A DNA stretch of 63,071 nt from a bacterium (lineage in GTDB: Bacteria; UBA10199; DSSB01), in NCBI GenBank assembly GCA_035281585.1, contig DATEDP010000135.1, positions 1 through 63,071 of the forward strand. The letters run 5' to 3'. The first letter of the stretch is position 1; each line of letters starts with the position of its first letter. Positions 1 through 9,694 of the stretch are shown here, one piece after another. The notes below the pieces were generated by a model. The model was not told where the DNA came from. It worked only from the letters and a program-made list of their open reading frames with translations, and did not search any database. The position numbers were made by a program, and so were the translations under genes.

Positions 1-1452
1 CGTTTTTCGAAACCCGCGGTCAAGGACGAGGCGGCCAAGCCGGCCGCCGACGCCAAGCCCGCGACGAGCTCCTCGGAGCGCTCCTTCGCCCGCGGCGCCA
101 TGGCTCTGCTCGGCAAAATTCCGGGCTTCGGTCCCCGCAAATCGGCTCCAAAAGCGGATCCGAAGCCGGCACCAAAACCGGATTCGAAACCGGCGCCGAC
201 CCAGCCCGAAGCCCAGCCGGTTCCGCCCCCCAACGCCCCCAAGAGCGAAGGGGTGCGTCCGACCTTGCCCGACGGCCTGAAGTTCCCGCCCGCCCAGGTC
301 GGCATGGGCGAAAAGAACGCTCCGCTCTCGAACCGCGAGATCCGCCAATCGGCCAACGAGCTGATGGGCGAATACGCCGGCCTCACCCATGAAGGCGTCG
401 GCCGCGAGCGTAACGAGGACGGCATCGGCATGGCCTACACCAACGAGCGCGACTTGGTTTTGGTCGCGGTCGACGGCATGGGCGGCCATGCCGGCGGCAA
501 GGAAGCCGCCAACCTGACTTTGACGACGGTGACCGAAGCGGTCCAGGTCAATGGCGACCTCTCAGCAGCCATGCACAAAGCTAATGACGCGGTGAAGAGT
601 CAGCTTCATCCCACCGCCCCCAAGGGCCGGGAGCCGGGCGCTTGCATCGGCGCGGTGAAGATTCGCCGGCCCGATACCCTCAATGGCCCCCATACACTGG
701 AAGCCAACTGGGGCGGCGATGTGAAGATTTATGTTTTGCGGAAGGGATCCGACGGCAAGCGCCGTTGGATCTACCAGAACGCCGAGGACAACCTGGCCCG
801 GATGGCCGTCGAATTCGATATCAACCAAGGCAAGACGCCGAAGGAAGACCGCGATCTGGCGATCATCACCCACGAACGCGCCAGCAATATTTTCAATCCC
901 GTCGGCAGCCCCAAAAGCTTTGGTCCCCACAGCACCAACGAGGGCTACGTGCCCGACGCCTCGGGCTACCCGGTGCCGGCCAAGGGCATCGACCGCCTCC
1001 CGCTCGAAACCGGCGACGTGGTTTTAGTCCTGCCCGACGGCACCAGCAAGAACCTCAAGGACCCCCAAGTCCTGATCGACCTGATCGAAGGCAAGGAAGG
1101 CGCGGACGAGATCATCAAGACCATCGATGCCTGGGTCGGGCAGCGGATGAAAAAGGCGAACGAGGTCGACGAAACCTACGAAAAAGGCACCTATCCCCGC
1201 GATCGGCGGCAGGGTGTGTTTGTCGACGGCGTCCAGCGTTTCGTGGATTCCAACGGGAACGTCTTCGAGGCGCCCCAAGGCGGCAAGGCCATCGACCATC
1301 TTGAGGCCGACAACTGGAGCGGCGTGGCTTATGTCCATAATCCCAAGGCTGAGTCGAAGCCCAAGGCCGATTCCGACCCCGGGATCCAGCCGCCCTCGAA
1401 CAACAGTCGGACGGACGACGACACGACCCAGATTTTCCGGAAACCTGAGTAA
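1..1452 (+). CDS. PP2C-like serine/threonine phosphatase, 5'-partial
   Basis: The frame is open to the first base of the window, so the true start is probably upstream; the ATG at position 100 is only an internal candidate. The N-terminal part is low-complexity Ala/Lys/Pro-rich sequence (to about position 300). The catalytic domain follows: RNEDGIG near 410 and VDGMGGHAGGKEA near 470 match the metal-binding PP2C motifs, and ADNWSG near 1310 matches the C-terminal Asp-Asn motif. The family dephosphorylates phospho-Ser/Thr with Mn2+ or Mg2+. The usual third Asp-Gly motif reads LPDGTSKNL, somewhat altered. It lies 195 bp upstream of a multi-FHA protein, and FHA domains read phospho-Thr, so a shared phospho-signalling role is inferred. 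The intergenic stretch shows no clear promoter. Confidence 0.8.
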   Translation, partial: RFSKPAVKDEAAKPAADAKPATSSSERSFARGAMALLGKIPGFGPRKSAPKADPKPAPKPDSKPAPTQPEAQPVPPPNAPKSEGVRPTLPDGLKFPPAQVGMGEKNAPLSNREIRQSANELMGEYAGLTHEGVGRERNEDGIGMAYTNERDLVLVAVDGMGGHAGGKEAANLTLTTVTEAVQVNGDLSAAMHKANDAVKSQLHPTAPKGREPGACIGAVKIRRPDTLNGPHTLEANWGGDVKIYVLRKGSDGKRRWIYQNAEDNLARMAVEFDINQGKTPKEDRDLAIITHERASNIFNPVGSPKSFGPHSTNEGYVPDASGYPVPAKGIDRLPLETGDVVLVLPDGTSKNLKDPQVLIDLIEGKEGADEIIKTIDAWVGQRMKKANEVDETYEKGTYPRDRRQGVFVDGVQRFVDSNGNVFEAPQGGKAIDHLEADNWSGVAYVHNPKAESKPKADSDPGIQPPSNNSRTDDDTTQIFRKPE

Positions 1453-1647
1453 TTTCCCTTTGGGTCAGACAACTTTTGCGGTGGCGGAGCGATAAGCTTT
1501 CAAACCCAACCGGCGCCTTGAAACCCTTTAATTTCGCGGCTTTGCCGGTTTAGACGACATTATTATTGTGAAAAGGGGCCGGCGAGCTTTCGTCATTCGC
1601 CTTAGCCTCGTGAAAGAACCTCGCCGGGGGGCGCGGTATCCTTTGAA

Positions 1648-4600
1648 ATGAGTAAGCACGGGGGCACGTTCCATTTATCCGGGGAGACCCGCGATCTTTT
1701 GAGGGAGAATCAGGCCTTTTTTAAGGAAGTCCTCGATCTTTTCGATCCCCAGGACCCTGAGAAAATCCCTCTGAAGTTCAAAAGCGGCGATCCCGAGTCG
1801 CGTTCCGAGGCGGTGGTCCATCCGAACGGAGAGGTCGAAGTGTCCTTCGTCATCCCGTTGGACAGCGACGCCGACCCGGAAAACGGCCGGGTCTACCTCC
1901 GCGACACCTTCGTCTTCGACTCCTCCGAAAAGAAGCTGAAATCCTACCAGCGGGCTTTCGACTATAACGGCAAGGGCGAGGGGAATTGGGCCGCTTGGCT
2001 GGAGAAGTACCGCGAGACCTTGAAGCAGCCCCGCGGCATCGACGACAAGACCGTTCAGGACTTCGCCTTCAGCGCCGGCACTTCTTTCGGCCGGGCGCTC
2101 ACCGACGCCGACGGCAAGACCTTGGAGGATTTCGCCAAGGCCTACAAGCGCGAGCATGAATATCTCGATCTCAACCATCACATGGTCGAGGTCAATTGGC
2201 AGGACCTCAATTATAAGCTCAAGGACAAGGCCAATCACTACACGCTGGTGCGCAAGGACGGCCAGATCCACATCACTTTCAACATGACCATCGACGGCGA
2301 CGACGATCCCGCCAACGGCCGCTTGATCTTGAGCGACACGATCAGCGTCGATGAAAAGACTTGGAAGCTGACGAATTTCACCCGCCAATGGAAGCCGGCT
2401 CATGAGCTGGCCGATTCCGAAGAATGGAAGGCCGCCGCCGAGCGGATGAACCAAATTTGGGCCGAGACGCCGGCCGACGAGAAGGCGAAAGTGGCCGAGA
2501 AGGGCCAGGCTTTCGTCGTCAACATGGCGTCGCTGCTTTTGACCGGAAACGACGTCGAGCCCAAGGATGCCTGGAAGGCCCTTTTGCCCAACGCCAACTC
2601 GGTGACCGGGCCGGCCGAACCCTCGGTCTTCGCCAAGCGCTCGGAGAAGGATCCCCGCCGCGGCGAGGCCACTCCTCAAATCCTCGAGGCGATCGGAGTG
2701 CTGGCCAATGAGTCGATGGCCCGCAAGCAGGATTCCGAATCGGGCTGGTGGAACCGGCGGGTGCTGCGCCATGGCGCGATCGACTTGGAGCAGTTGCAAA
2801 AGTCCAATATCGATGTCGTCAAGAAGGCGCTGGCGGCCGCCAAGTCCAAGCCCGCGGCCAGCGCTTTCGAAGTGCTCAAGTCGCTGAGCCTCGAGGGCGA
2901 CGAGGCCCAGGCCCGCGACTGGATGCTCTCCAGCCCGAACGCCATCGAGCTCAATTCCATCGGCGTCGAAACCGACGCCGAGCTGCGGGCCACCGCGCTC
3001 TTGCATTTCGCCGACGGGCGGCTGTTCCGGCGGGCCCAAATGTTGGCTTCGGCCCAAAGTATCCTGAACGGGCTGCAGAATTCGCCATTTGTCCAGGCCA
3101 AGGCCAAGGCTCTTCTCGAAACGATGGGCGGAAAGGGGACCTTCGGCTCGAAGGTCGAGGCCTTTCTTCCCCATTTCACCGAGCAAGTCGCCCATCCCGC
3201 CACCTTGATCGCGATGGGCGGAGCGCCCTTCCTCGGCGCCGCCGCCGAGGGTGCGGGTTTGCTTGGCTTGAGCAGGTTCGCGCGAGTCTTGGGCGGAAGC
3301 GGAAGAGTCAACTTCGCCGGCCGCTGGCTGGCCGGCGGCGGTGGCCTTGCCGGCGAAGCCTTTGCTTTCACCGCTCTCCATCAAGCCGGAGCTTCGGCGG
3401 TTCACGACCCGAACAAGGTCATGGCCAACTTCGGCAACGAATTTCTTTCGGGCCTGATGCTTTTCGGCGCGATGCGGATGAGCCATGCCGTCGTCAACCC
3501 GCTCAGCGCCCGGGTCTTCACCAAGACGCCGACCGAAACCCAATTGCTCACTTCGCCGACCGGCCGGGTGCTGCTCAATCCGCGCTGGGGCGGGGGCGAG
3601 GCCAACTGGCTCTCCCGCAACGTGGCCATTCCCTTCGTCAACCACGGCACCGGCGTCCTCGCGATGCACGGAGCCAACAGCCTGGCGCGCCATTGGGACT
3701 TGATGCCCGACGACGGCAAGGACGGTTTCTCCCATTTCCTCGAAAGCGGCCTGGCTTACGCTCAAGCCACCATCGGCTTCAACTTGGCCAACCGCATGAC
3801 GATGGGCCGCCTTCAGGGCGGCTTGGGCGAAGCCAAGCTCCGGTTGGACAGCTTCGGCCGGGAACCGGTCAAAAAGACGGGGCTCGCTCCGGGTCAGGCC
3901 TTCAATTTCAACGGTAAATGGAAGATCGAAAAGGCCGGCGAGCAAAAAGCGATCTGGATCGGCAGCAGCCCCGGCCGCCGCAAAGGCGTCGAGTATCTCG
4001 ACGGCTACGCCAAGCTCAACGTCGGGGTCGAGGACACCGTTTCGGAATACCACGCGGTCCTGGTCCGCGACCGCAGCGGCAGCTTTTGGTACGTCGCCGA
4101 TGCCGGCAGCACCTACGGGACCTTCGTCGGCACCCGCCGGCTGGCGCCGGGCGAGCACGCCCGCTTCAAGAACAATGAAGTCCTGCAGCTGGGCGATAGC
4201 TTTCAGCTGCGGATCGGCGTCGACGGCAAGCTTCTTTCGCCCGATCGCGGAGCTCATATCGTGGTCGATGTTCCTCAATCGCCCGCCCAAAAGCGCTTGG
4301 GACCGCCGCCCACCGCCGAGACCTTCCCCTTCGAAGCGCTTTACCCCGGCTTCGATCCGATGCCCTCCAAGGAGATCCAAGAAGCCATGGGGAGGCGAAA
4401 CGAGGAGGTCAAGCCCCTGGCCTTCGAAGTGGCCCAGCTTAATTCGGTCAAAGGCGGCGAAGGCGTGAAACTGACCTCGGCGACGACCTTCTGGCGAAGC
4501 AAGTCGTCGACCTTGCAAATTTACGTCGACAAAAGAGGCCGTTTCGTCCTGGAAAACTTGAGCTTCGACACCCCGATCGAGGTCCATCGTCCGGCCCGGG

Positions 4601-7419
4601 GCCAGCAGGCCGAAGAGCGCTGGAACCTGATTCGCACCGACCCCAAGTTCATGTCCGAAGAGCAGAGGGTGGCGGGCCGTCAGGACTGGGTCTTTTTGGA
4701 GTCCGGCGACATCATCAGCATGGGCAACCAGAGCGTCGAGTTCATCGCCCACGACCTTCCGATCGCCGATAAAGTTCAAGCGTCCTCGCGGGCCCTGGGC
4801 CATAGCGAGCGGCCCCCGGCCCCCCGGGACTCGGTTCCGCCCGAAGACTTGGATCCGAACGGCGATCGCGTGACCGAGATCAATCTCAAGCGCGACCCCG
4901 ATTTGGATCCGATGGGCGATCGCGTGACCGAGCTCAACCTCAAGCCGGTTTCGCCCGACGGCACTCATTCCGAAAATTCCGAGATCACCCAAGCCATTCG
5001 GCCTCGGCTGACCAACGTCGATCGCCTCAATGGCCCCTTGCCCGATGAATACCGCAATGGCATCCCGGCCAACACGCCGGTCTTCCAGCTGCTGCTCAAC
5101 GGCGAGGTGATCGGCTCCGGCGATCCGCTCAACACCAGCTACTTGATCGGTCACAAGCCCGACGTCCACGGATCCTACCAATCCTCCTTTGCGATCGGCG
5201 GCCGCCTTCTGGAGGCGACTCATGCCGAGATATTCCTGGCCCGAACGCCGAGCGGCGAGGGTTATCAATGGTATTTGACCGATAAGGACAGCGCTCAAGG
5301 GACCTTTCTGGGCGGTCGGGACGGGCGGAAGCTCGACTCCGGAGCCGGCCGAGAATTCATTCCGCTCCAATCCGGCAGCACCTTCAGTCTCGGCGCTCCG
5401 GCCGGTAAAAACGACGCGATCGAGCTCACCTTCCGGTTGCCGTGGTCGGCGACGAGCATCGATCCGGCCAAGCCGGCCGAGGTGTTTCCGCTCAAGCTCC
5501 TTCGAGATTTTGCTCCCAACCAGGCGCCGATGGAATTGATCGATAATTTCGGCAACGTGGTCTTCACCGCCGATCGCAAGACCACCCGTTATATCTTTGG
5601 CAAGAATCCCGACCCCCGCGAGACTCCCAACACCCGGACGGTCAGCTTGGACTACGTTCGGGACCCGTCTCGAATCGCCGACGAACACTGCGAGATTTTC
5701 GTTTCGGAGTCCGGGAACTGGTACCTTCGCTCGCTGACACTCGAGGAAAAGATCTACATCGACGGCCAGGAAGTGATCCCGGGAGCCACCGTTCCGATTC
5801 GGCCCGAAGCCGAGATCGCCCTAGGCGGTGAGAAGGACAAGAGGCAGGGCCACGGCATCACCTTCCGGCTCCGGAAAGAAAATTACGCCACCGAGTCCGA
5901 CAGCGAGACGCCGACCGTGCGGCCGGCGCCGCCGGACGGCAAGGCCGCCCGCCCCGCCGCGGCCCCGCCTCCCCGCCGGGCCCCATCGGAAGGGGATTTC
6001 AACGGCGGGGGTGTCAGCGACACTCTGATCATGCAGGCCTCCGCCACCGAAAAGCTGGCCCGTCAGTCGGTGGAGATGGAAGAGCCGCCGCCACCGCCGC
6101 AGCGTCCCCGGCAAGCTTCCCGGCCTCCGCAGACCGGCGGCTCCGGCCCCCACATCATGCGCCGTAGCCAGCCTCCCCAACCGCCGGCGAAGCGCCCCCC
6201 GGCGCCGCCCCTGGCCGAAAAGCCAAAAGAGCCGGCGGCTCCGGCCCCGCGCAATGAGGCCGATTTCGGCGAGCTCAACACCGAGGCTCCGGCCGCGCCG
6301 GTGGCGCCCAGCGGTGCCCGACAAACCGCCTCTCAAGAAATGCCGCCGCCGGCCCCCGACCTGACTCAACCGGTGATTCCGCGCCACTCGCCGGTGCCCA
6401 AAGAGGCTTTGCACTCCGAGCCGATTCCGCCGGCGCCCCCGGCGGCGGACGTCAAGCTTGCTCCCAGCCCAAGCCCGCTGGAGGCCGCCATCGCCGCCGC
6501 CCAGCCGCCCAAGCCGGTGGACCCGAGCTTGACCACGGTGCACCCCGACCTTCGCTCCCAGAATCTGCTCGACTCGATCTCGAGTTGGCTGACTTCCGAC
6601 AAGGAGAGGCTGAAGAAAAAAGTCAATGAGATCAAGACGTTCCCGCGACATGAACCGAAAGAGGATTCCCTTTCTTCCAGCTCGGTGACCCTGCCCCTGT
6701 TCCTCGGCCAAGTCCTGAAGCGGGAAGGCGAGGTGAAATTCTCCGATCCGACCAAGGCCGTCCTCAAGGGGTTGATCGATGCCAAGGTCGGCGGGGATTT
6801 CGGCCAAGTCTACGACGTCAGCTTCGACGGCAAGACCTTGTTCTACGGTTCCCAAGGCTTCAGCGACCCCAACACCTCCTTGACCCTGAAAATCAAGCCC
6901 GGCGCCGAGGCCGAGGTTTTGCGGGGCCTGCATGAAAAGCTCCTGACCTTGGACGTGCCGGTCCAGATCACGGCGCCGCTCTCGACTAGCACCGAGGCCC
7001 CTTCGACTTATTTGGGCATCCTCTACCGGGCCCAAGACGCGGCCAAGGTCCACCAGGCGGTGCGGAACTTCGCCCAGGATCATTCAGCCGCCTTGGGCAT
7101 GGGCAACTTGCCCTTCACTCATATGCTGCGGGGGGAGAATGGCCGGCCGATCACCGGAAGCGGCGTGATGGAATACTTCGTCGATGGGAAAGTGCCGAAC
7201 CCCTTGGATCATCGCTTCCGGGCCATGGTCCTGGGTAGCTTCAACTCCTACGCCAAAAAAGCCCAGGCCGAAAACAAGTACGAGCAGCTAAAACACTTCC
7301 AGACCGCCCTCGCTTTGTACCAGCAAGCCGGCTACGACCTGGCCAATGCCGGTTTCCGTGCGGGCAGCCTCGACGGCACCCACGCGCCATTGCGGACCGA
7401 GCTCTACTTTCCCGAATAG
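1648..7419 (+). CDS. Giant multi-FHA-domain protein (1923 aa)
   Basis: No enzyme domain is recognised. In order: two diverged copies of a beta-rich unit (residues about 50-110 and 195-250, both with D-x-DP-NGR-hhL-DT patterns); a helical region; an Ala/Gly-rich hydrophobic stretch (about 510-715) that may contact membrane; FHA domain 1 (about 757-861, with SEYHAVLV and DAGSTYGTFVG); a degenerate FHA-like domain 2 (945-1038); a short duplicated D-NGDRVTE linker (1068-1101); FHA 3 (1145-1266, DKDSAQGTFLGG); FHA 4 (1295-1406, ADEHCEIF); a Pro-rich linker (1418-1631); and an unrecognised C-terminal domain (1633-1923). FHA domains bind phosphothreonine, which fits the PP2C-like gene just upstream. 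No signal peptide or strong ribosome site is seen; ATG 1648 is the first start after the intergenic region. The 3' end overlaps the convergent slt gene by 16 bp. Confidence 0.85.
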   Translation: MSKHGGTFHLSGETRDLLRENQAFFKEVLDLFDPQDPEKIPLKFKSGDPESRSEAVVHPNGEVEVSFVIPLDSDADPENGRVYLRDTFVFDSSEKKLKSYQRAFDYNGKGEGNWAAWLEKYRETLKQPRGIDDKTVQDFAFSAGTSFGRALTDADGKTLEDFAKAYKREHEYLDLNHHMVEVNWQDLNYKLKDKANHYTLVRKDGQIHITFNMTIDGDDDPANGRLILSDTISVDEKTWKLTNFTRQWKPAHELADSEEWKAAAERMNQIWAETPADEKAKVAEKGQAFVVNMASLLLTGNDVEPKDAWKALLPNANSVTGPAEPSVFAKRSEKDPRRGEATPQILEAIGVLANESMARKQDSESGWWNRRVLRHGAIDLEQLQKSNIDVVKKALAAAKSKPAASAFEVLKSLSLEGDEAQARDWMLSSPNAIELNSIGVETDAELRATALLHFADGRLFRRAQMLASAQSILNGLQNSPFVQAKAKALLETMGGKGTFGSKVEAFLPHFTEQVAHPATLIAMGGAPFLGAAAEGAGLLGLSRFARVLGGSGRVNFAGRWLAGGGGLAGEAFAFTALHQAGASAVHDPNKVMANFGNEFLSGLMLFGAMRMSHAVVNPLSARVFTKTPTETQLLTSPTGRVLLNPRWGGGEANWLSRNVAIPFVNHGTGVLAMHGANSLARHWDLMPDDGKDGFSHFLESGLAYAQATIGFNLANRMTMGRLQGGLGEAKLRLDSFGREPVKKTGLAPGQAFNFNGKWKIEKAGEQKAIWIGSSPGRRKGVEYLDGYAKLNVGVEDTVSEYHAVLVRDRSGSFWYVADAGSTYGTFVGTRRLAPGEHARFKNNEVLQLGDSFQLRIGVDGKLLSPDRGAHIVVDVPQSPAQKRLGPPPTAETFPFEALYPGFDPMPSKEIQEAMGRRNEEVKPLAFEVAQLNSVKGGEGVKLTSATTFWRSKSSTLQIYVDKRGRFVLENLSFDTPIEVHRPARGQQAEERWNLIRTDPKFMSEEQRVAGRQDWVFLESGDIISMGNQSVEFIAHDLPIADKVQASSRALGHSERPPAPRDSVPPEDLDPNGDRVTEINLKRDPDLDPMGDRVTELNLKPVSPDGTHSENSEITQAIRPRLTNVDRLNGPLPDEYRNGIPANTPVFQLLLNGEVIGSGDPLNTSYLIGHKPDVHGSYQSSFAIGGRLLEATHAEIFLARTPSGEGYQWYLTDKDSAQGTFLGGRDGRKLDSGAGREFIPLQSGSTFSLGAPAGKNDAIELTFRLPWSATSIDPAKPAEVFPLKLLRDFAPNQAPMELIDNFGNVVFTADRKTTRYIFGKNPDPRETPNTRTVSLDYVRDPSRIADEHCEIFVSESGNWYLRSLTLEEKIYIDGQEVIPGATVPIRPEAEIALGGEKDKRQGHGITFRLRKENYATESDSETPTVRPAPPDGKAARPAAAPPPRRAPSEGDFNGGGVSDTLIMQASATEKLARQSVEMEEPPPPPQRPRQASRPPQTGGSGPHIMRRSQPPQPPAKRPPAPPLAEKPKEPAAPAPRNEADFGELNTEAPAAPVAPSGARQTASQEMPPPAPDLTQPVIPRHSPVPKEALHSEPIPPAPPAADVKLAPSPSPLEAAIAAAQPPKPVDPSLTTVHPDLRSQNLLDSISSWLTSDKERLKKKVNEIKTFPRHEPKEDSLSSSSVTLPLFLGQVLKREGEVKFSDPTKAVLKGLIDAKVGGDFGQVYDVSFDGKTLFYGSQGFSDPNTSLTLKIKPGAEAEVLRGLHEKLLTLDVPVQITAPLSTSTEAPSTYLGILYRAQDAAKVHQAVRNFAQDHSAALGMGNLPFTHMLRGENGRPITGSGVMEYFVDGKVPNPLDHRFRAMVLGSFNSYAKKAQAENKYEQLKHFQTALALYQQAGYDLANAGFRAGSLDGTHAPLRTELYFPE

Positions 7420-9515
7420 AACTCGGCCGGCACCTTCTCGTCCAAACCGTAGATCAAGCTGTAGAGATAATAGGAGCGCAGGACCTTGCGCACGTAGTCT
7501 TGGGTCTCGGCGTAGGGGATTTCCTCGACGAATTCCTGCCAATCGCGGCCCGGCCGGGCCTTCTTCCAGCGCTCCACCGCCTCGGGTCCGGCATTGTAGC
7601 TGGCGATCGTCTCGATGAGATTGCCCGAGAAGCGCTTGAGGTTCATCGCCAAATATTGAACGCCGTACTCGACGTTGACCACCGGCCGGTAAAGGTCCTC
7701 GGGGCTGAAGGCGGAGCGGCGGAGAAAGGCCGCGATCTCGGAGCCGGTCGGCGGAATGATCTGCATCAGGCCGATGGCGTTGGCCGGGCTGACGACCTGA
7801 GGCCGGAAGCGGCTTTCCTCGCGCATGATCGCCCAGGCCAAGGCCGGCGGAATGTGGCGGGTCTGGGCGAAAAGCGTGACGAGGGTCGCGTAGGCCGGAG
7901 GGTACTTCAGGTTCCAGGAGCCGGAGTCTTGGGCGGTGGCTCCGGTTCCGTTGCGGATCTCCGAGAAATCCTCCAAAACCGATTCGCGGGCGGCGACGAA
8001 GTCGAGCTCGGCTAGGAAGTCTTCCCACAAGCCGACCAAGAGCAGCTCCTTCAATCGTCGCAGCGACTCCTTGCCACCCGGCGAATCGAGCTCGCCCATG
8101 GCGAAGGGCTCGGGAACTTTGAGCCGAGGCAGACTCTGAACGGCGCCGCGGCGCGGAGCCTGGGTCGGCTCGTTGAGCTTTTCCAGCCGCTTCAGGCTGA
8201 GCAGGGCGTAATAGGAAAGATTTTCGTCATCGGCCAAGTCCGAATAGATCGCCTTGGCCTCGGTGTTGCGGTTCAAGGCCTCCAACGAACGGGCCCGCCA
8301 ATAGGCCGCCCGCTTTTCCGATTTTTCCCGGGCCGCCTTGGCCTGCAGCTCGCCGAAGCGGGCTTCGGCCTCGGCGTAATTCTCCAGCCGATAATTGTTC
8401 CAGGCCAAAAACCATTCGACGCTCGCGCGGCGGGGATGGGTCGGATAGGCCGCGAGCAGCTCGACGAAGAGCTGGTTGGCGTCCTCGAGCTTGCCCTGGT
8501 CCATCTTGAGGAAGGCGATCTTGTAGGCGTTTTCGGCGTCGACGCCGAGCTCGCGGTAAACCGCGATCGCCGAATCGAATTGATCGCTCCGCGAATAGGA
8601 GCGGGCCAGGTCGCCCAAGTCGTCCTCCCCGCCGAAGCCCGAGGCCGGATCGGCTCGCATCTCCTCGAAGAGGACCGCGGCTTCGCGGTAGCGCCGGGCC
8701 TTGTAATAGGCTTGGGCCAGCTGCTTCTTGAGGGAGAGCGGGGCCGGCGCCGAGAGCCGGACGGCTTCCTCGAGATCGACGGCGGCGAGATCGGGCCGCT
8801 TGCGCTCCAAGAGCAGCTCGGCCCGAGCTATGTGCTCGCCGGCGCCGACGCGGTACTCCGGATCGGCTTCTTTTAAAGCGGCGAGGATTTGTCCGCTGAG
8901 CTCGCCTTCGGGCTCGGAGCGATAGAGCGAGAGTAGTCCGGCCATGGCCTCGGCTTTGTCGCCGAGCTCCAGCAGGCAGCGGGCCCGGTCGAAGCGCAGC
9001 CGATAAGTTTTGGCCGGCGAGGGCTCGGTCTGGATGAGGGCGTTGAGACGGTCGACGGCTTGGCCCCGATCGCCGGTCTTGCAATAGGCCAGGGCCAGAT
9101 CGCGCGAGACCTTGGCCGTCAAATTGGGCGGCAAGCTTTGGCTCGACAGCTCGGTGAGAAGCGGAATCGCCTCCTTGGCTTGACCCGATTCGCGCAAAGC
9201 CAGCGCCCGGTAATAGACGATGTAATCCTTGAGCGGTCCCTTGGGATCGAGCTCGCCGAAGAGCTTGGCGGCCTTGGCTTTGTCGCCGGAGTGGAGCTCG
9301 ACGTAGGCTTGGATGAACCGCAGCCTCTCTTTCCAGGGGCCCTTGGCTTTCTTGCCGAGCAAGCCTTCCAAGACCGATTCGGCATCGCTGAAACGGCCGC
9401 TGAAGACCAGGCCGGTGAGGGTGAGCTCGGAAGTCTCGGCCGGCTTTTTCTTGGCTGCCGCCGGCAGCGGAGACAAGAGGGACAGGATGAGGAGGGACAA
9501 GAGGGCTGCACGCAT
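7404..9515 (-). CDS. slt: Soluble lytic murein transglycosylase, Slt70-like
   Basis: A 703-residue periplasmic enzyme expected to cleave the MurNAc-GlcNAc bond of peptidoglycan, forming 1,6-anhydro-MurNAc. A signal peptide (residues 1-22, ending PLPAAA) is followed by a long TPR-like helical superhelix and a C-terminal SLT domain (about 540-690). Landmarks are MREESRFRP with the catalytic Glu (about residue 565), NAIGLMQ and YNAGPEAV. Length and order match Slt70. Its products connect to the amgK/murU recycling genes about 50 kb away in this window. The stop lies 16 bp inside the 3' end of the convergent FHA gene. Confidence 0.92.
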   Translation of the reverse strand: MRAALLSLLILSLLSPLPAAAKKKPAETSELTLTGLVFSGRFSDAESVLEGLLGKKAKGPWKERLRFIQAYVELHSGDKAKAAKLFGELDPKGPLKDYIVYYRALALRESGQAKEAIPLLTELSSQSLPPNLTAKVSRDLALAYCKTGDRGQAVDRLNALIQTEPSPAKTYRLRFDRARCLLELGDKAEAMAGLLSLYRSEPEGELSGQILAALKEADPEYRVGAGEHIARAELLLERKRPDLAAVDLEEAVRLSAPAPLSLKKQLAQAYYKARRYREAAVLFEEMRADPASGFGGEDDLGDLARSYSRSDQFDSAIAVYRELGVDAENAYKIAFLKMDQGKLEDANQLFVELLAAYPTHPRRASVEWFLAWNNYRLENYAEAEARFGELQAKAAREKSEKRAAYWRARSLEALNRNTEAKAIYSDLADDENLSYYALLSLKRLEKLNEPTQAPRRGAVQSLPRLKVPEPFAMGELDSPGGKESLRRLKELLLVGLWEDFLAELDFVAARESVLEDFSEIRNGTGATAQDSGSWNLKYPPAYATLVTLFAQTRHIPPALAWAIMREESRFRPQVVSPANAIGLMQIIPPTGSEIAAFLRRSAFSPEDLYRPVVNVEYGVQYLAMNLKRFSGNLIETIASYNAGPEAVERWKKARPGRDWQEFVEEIPYAETQDYVRKVLRSYYLYSLIYGLDEKVPAEFYSGK

Positions 9516-9536
9516 GCCCGCCTTCTTACCATCAAT

Positions 9537-9692
9537 GTCATCCTGAGCGAAGCGAAGGATCTGTGACTGGCCAAGAAGCTTAGGGCTCCAGCGCTCCTTC
9601 GTTCCCTCGGAATTCCCATTACTGGATCGAAGTGATTAAGGCCCTTCGAAGACCTTGGCAGGTCGCAGATCCTTCGCTTCGCTCAGGATGAC
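9537..9692. repeat. Inverted-repeat element filling the slt upstream intergenic region
   Basis: Two perfect 27-bp arms (9537-9563 and 9666-9692), each containing CTGAGCGAAGCGAAGGATC, face each other across about 100 bp and occupy nearly the whole gap between the peptidase-fusion gene and slt. The same arm recurs at 60231, and variants occur at 36024 and 61376. It looks like a small non-autonomous (MITE/REP-like) element. Confidence 0.75.
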
Positions 9693-9694
9693 AC

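Noticed and set aside
1675-5688. A 1337-codon open frame on the minus strand inside the FHA gene
   Set aside because: It lies wholly antisense to a gene with clear FHA motifs, has no family pattern, and long antisense frames are expected at this GC content and codon bias.
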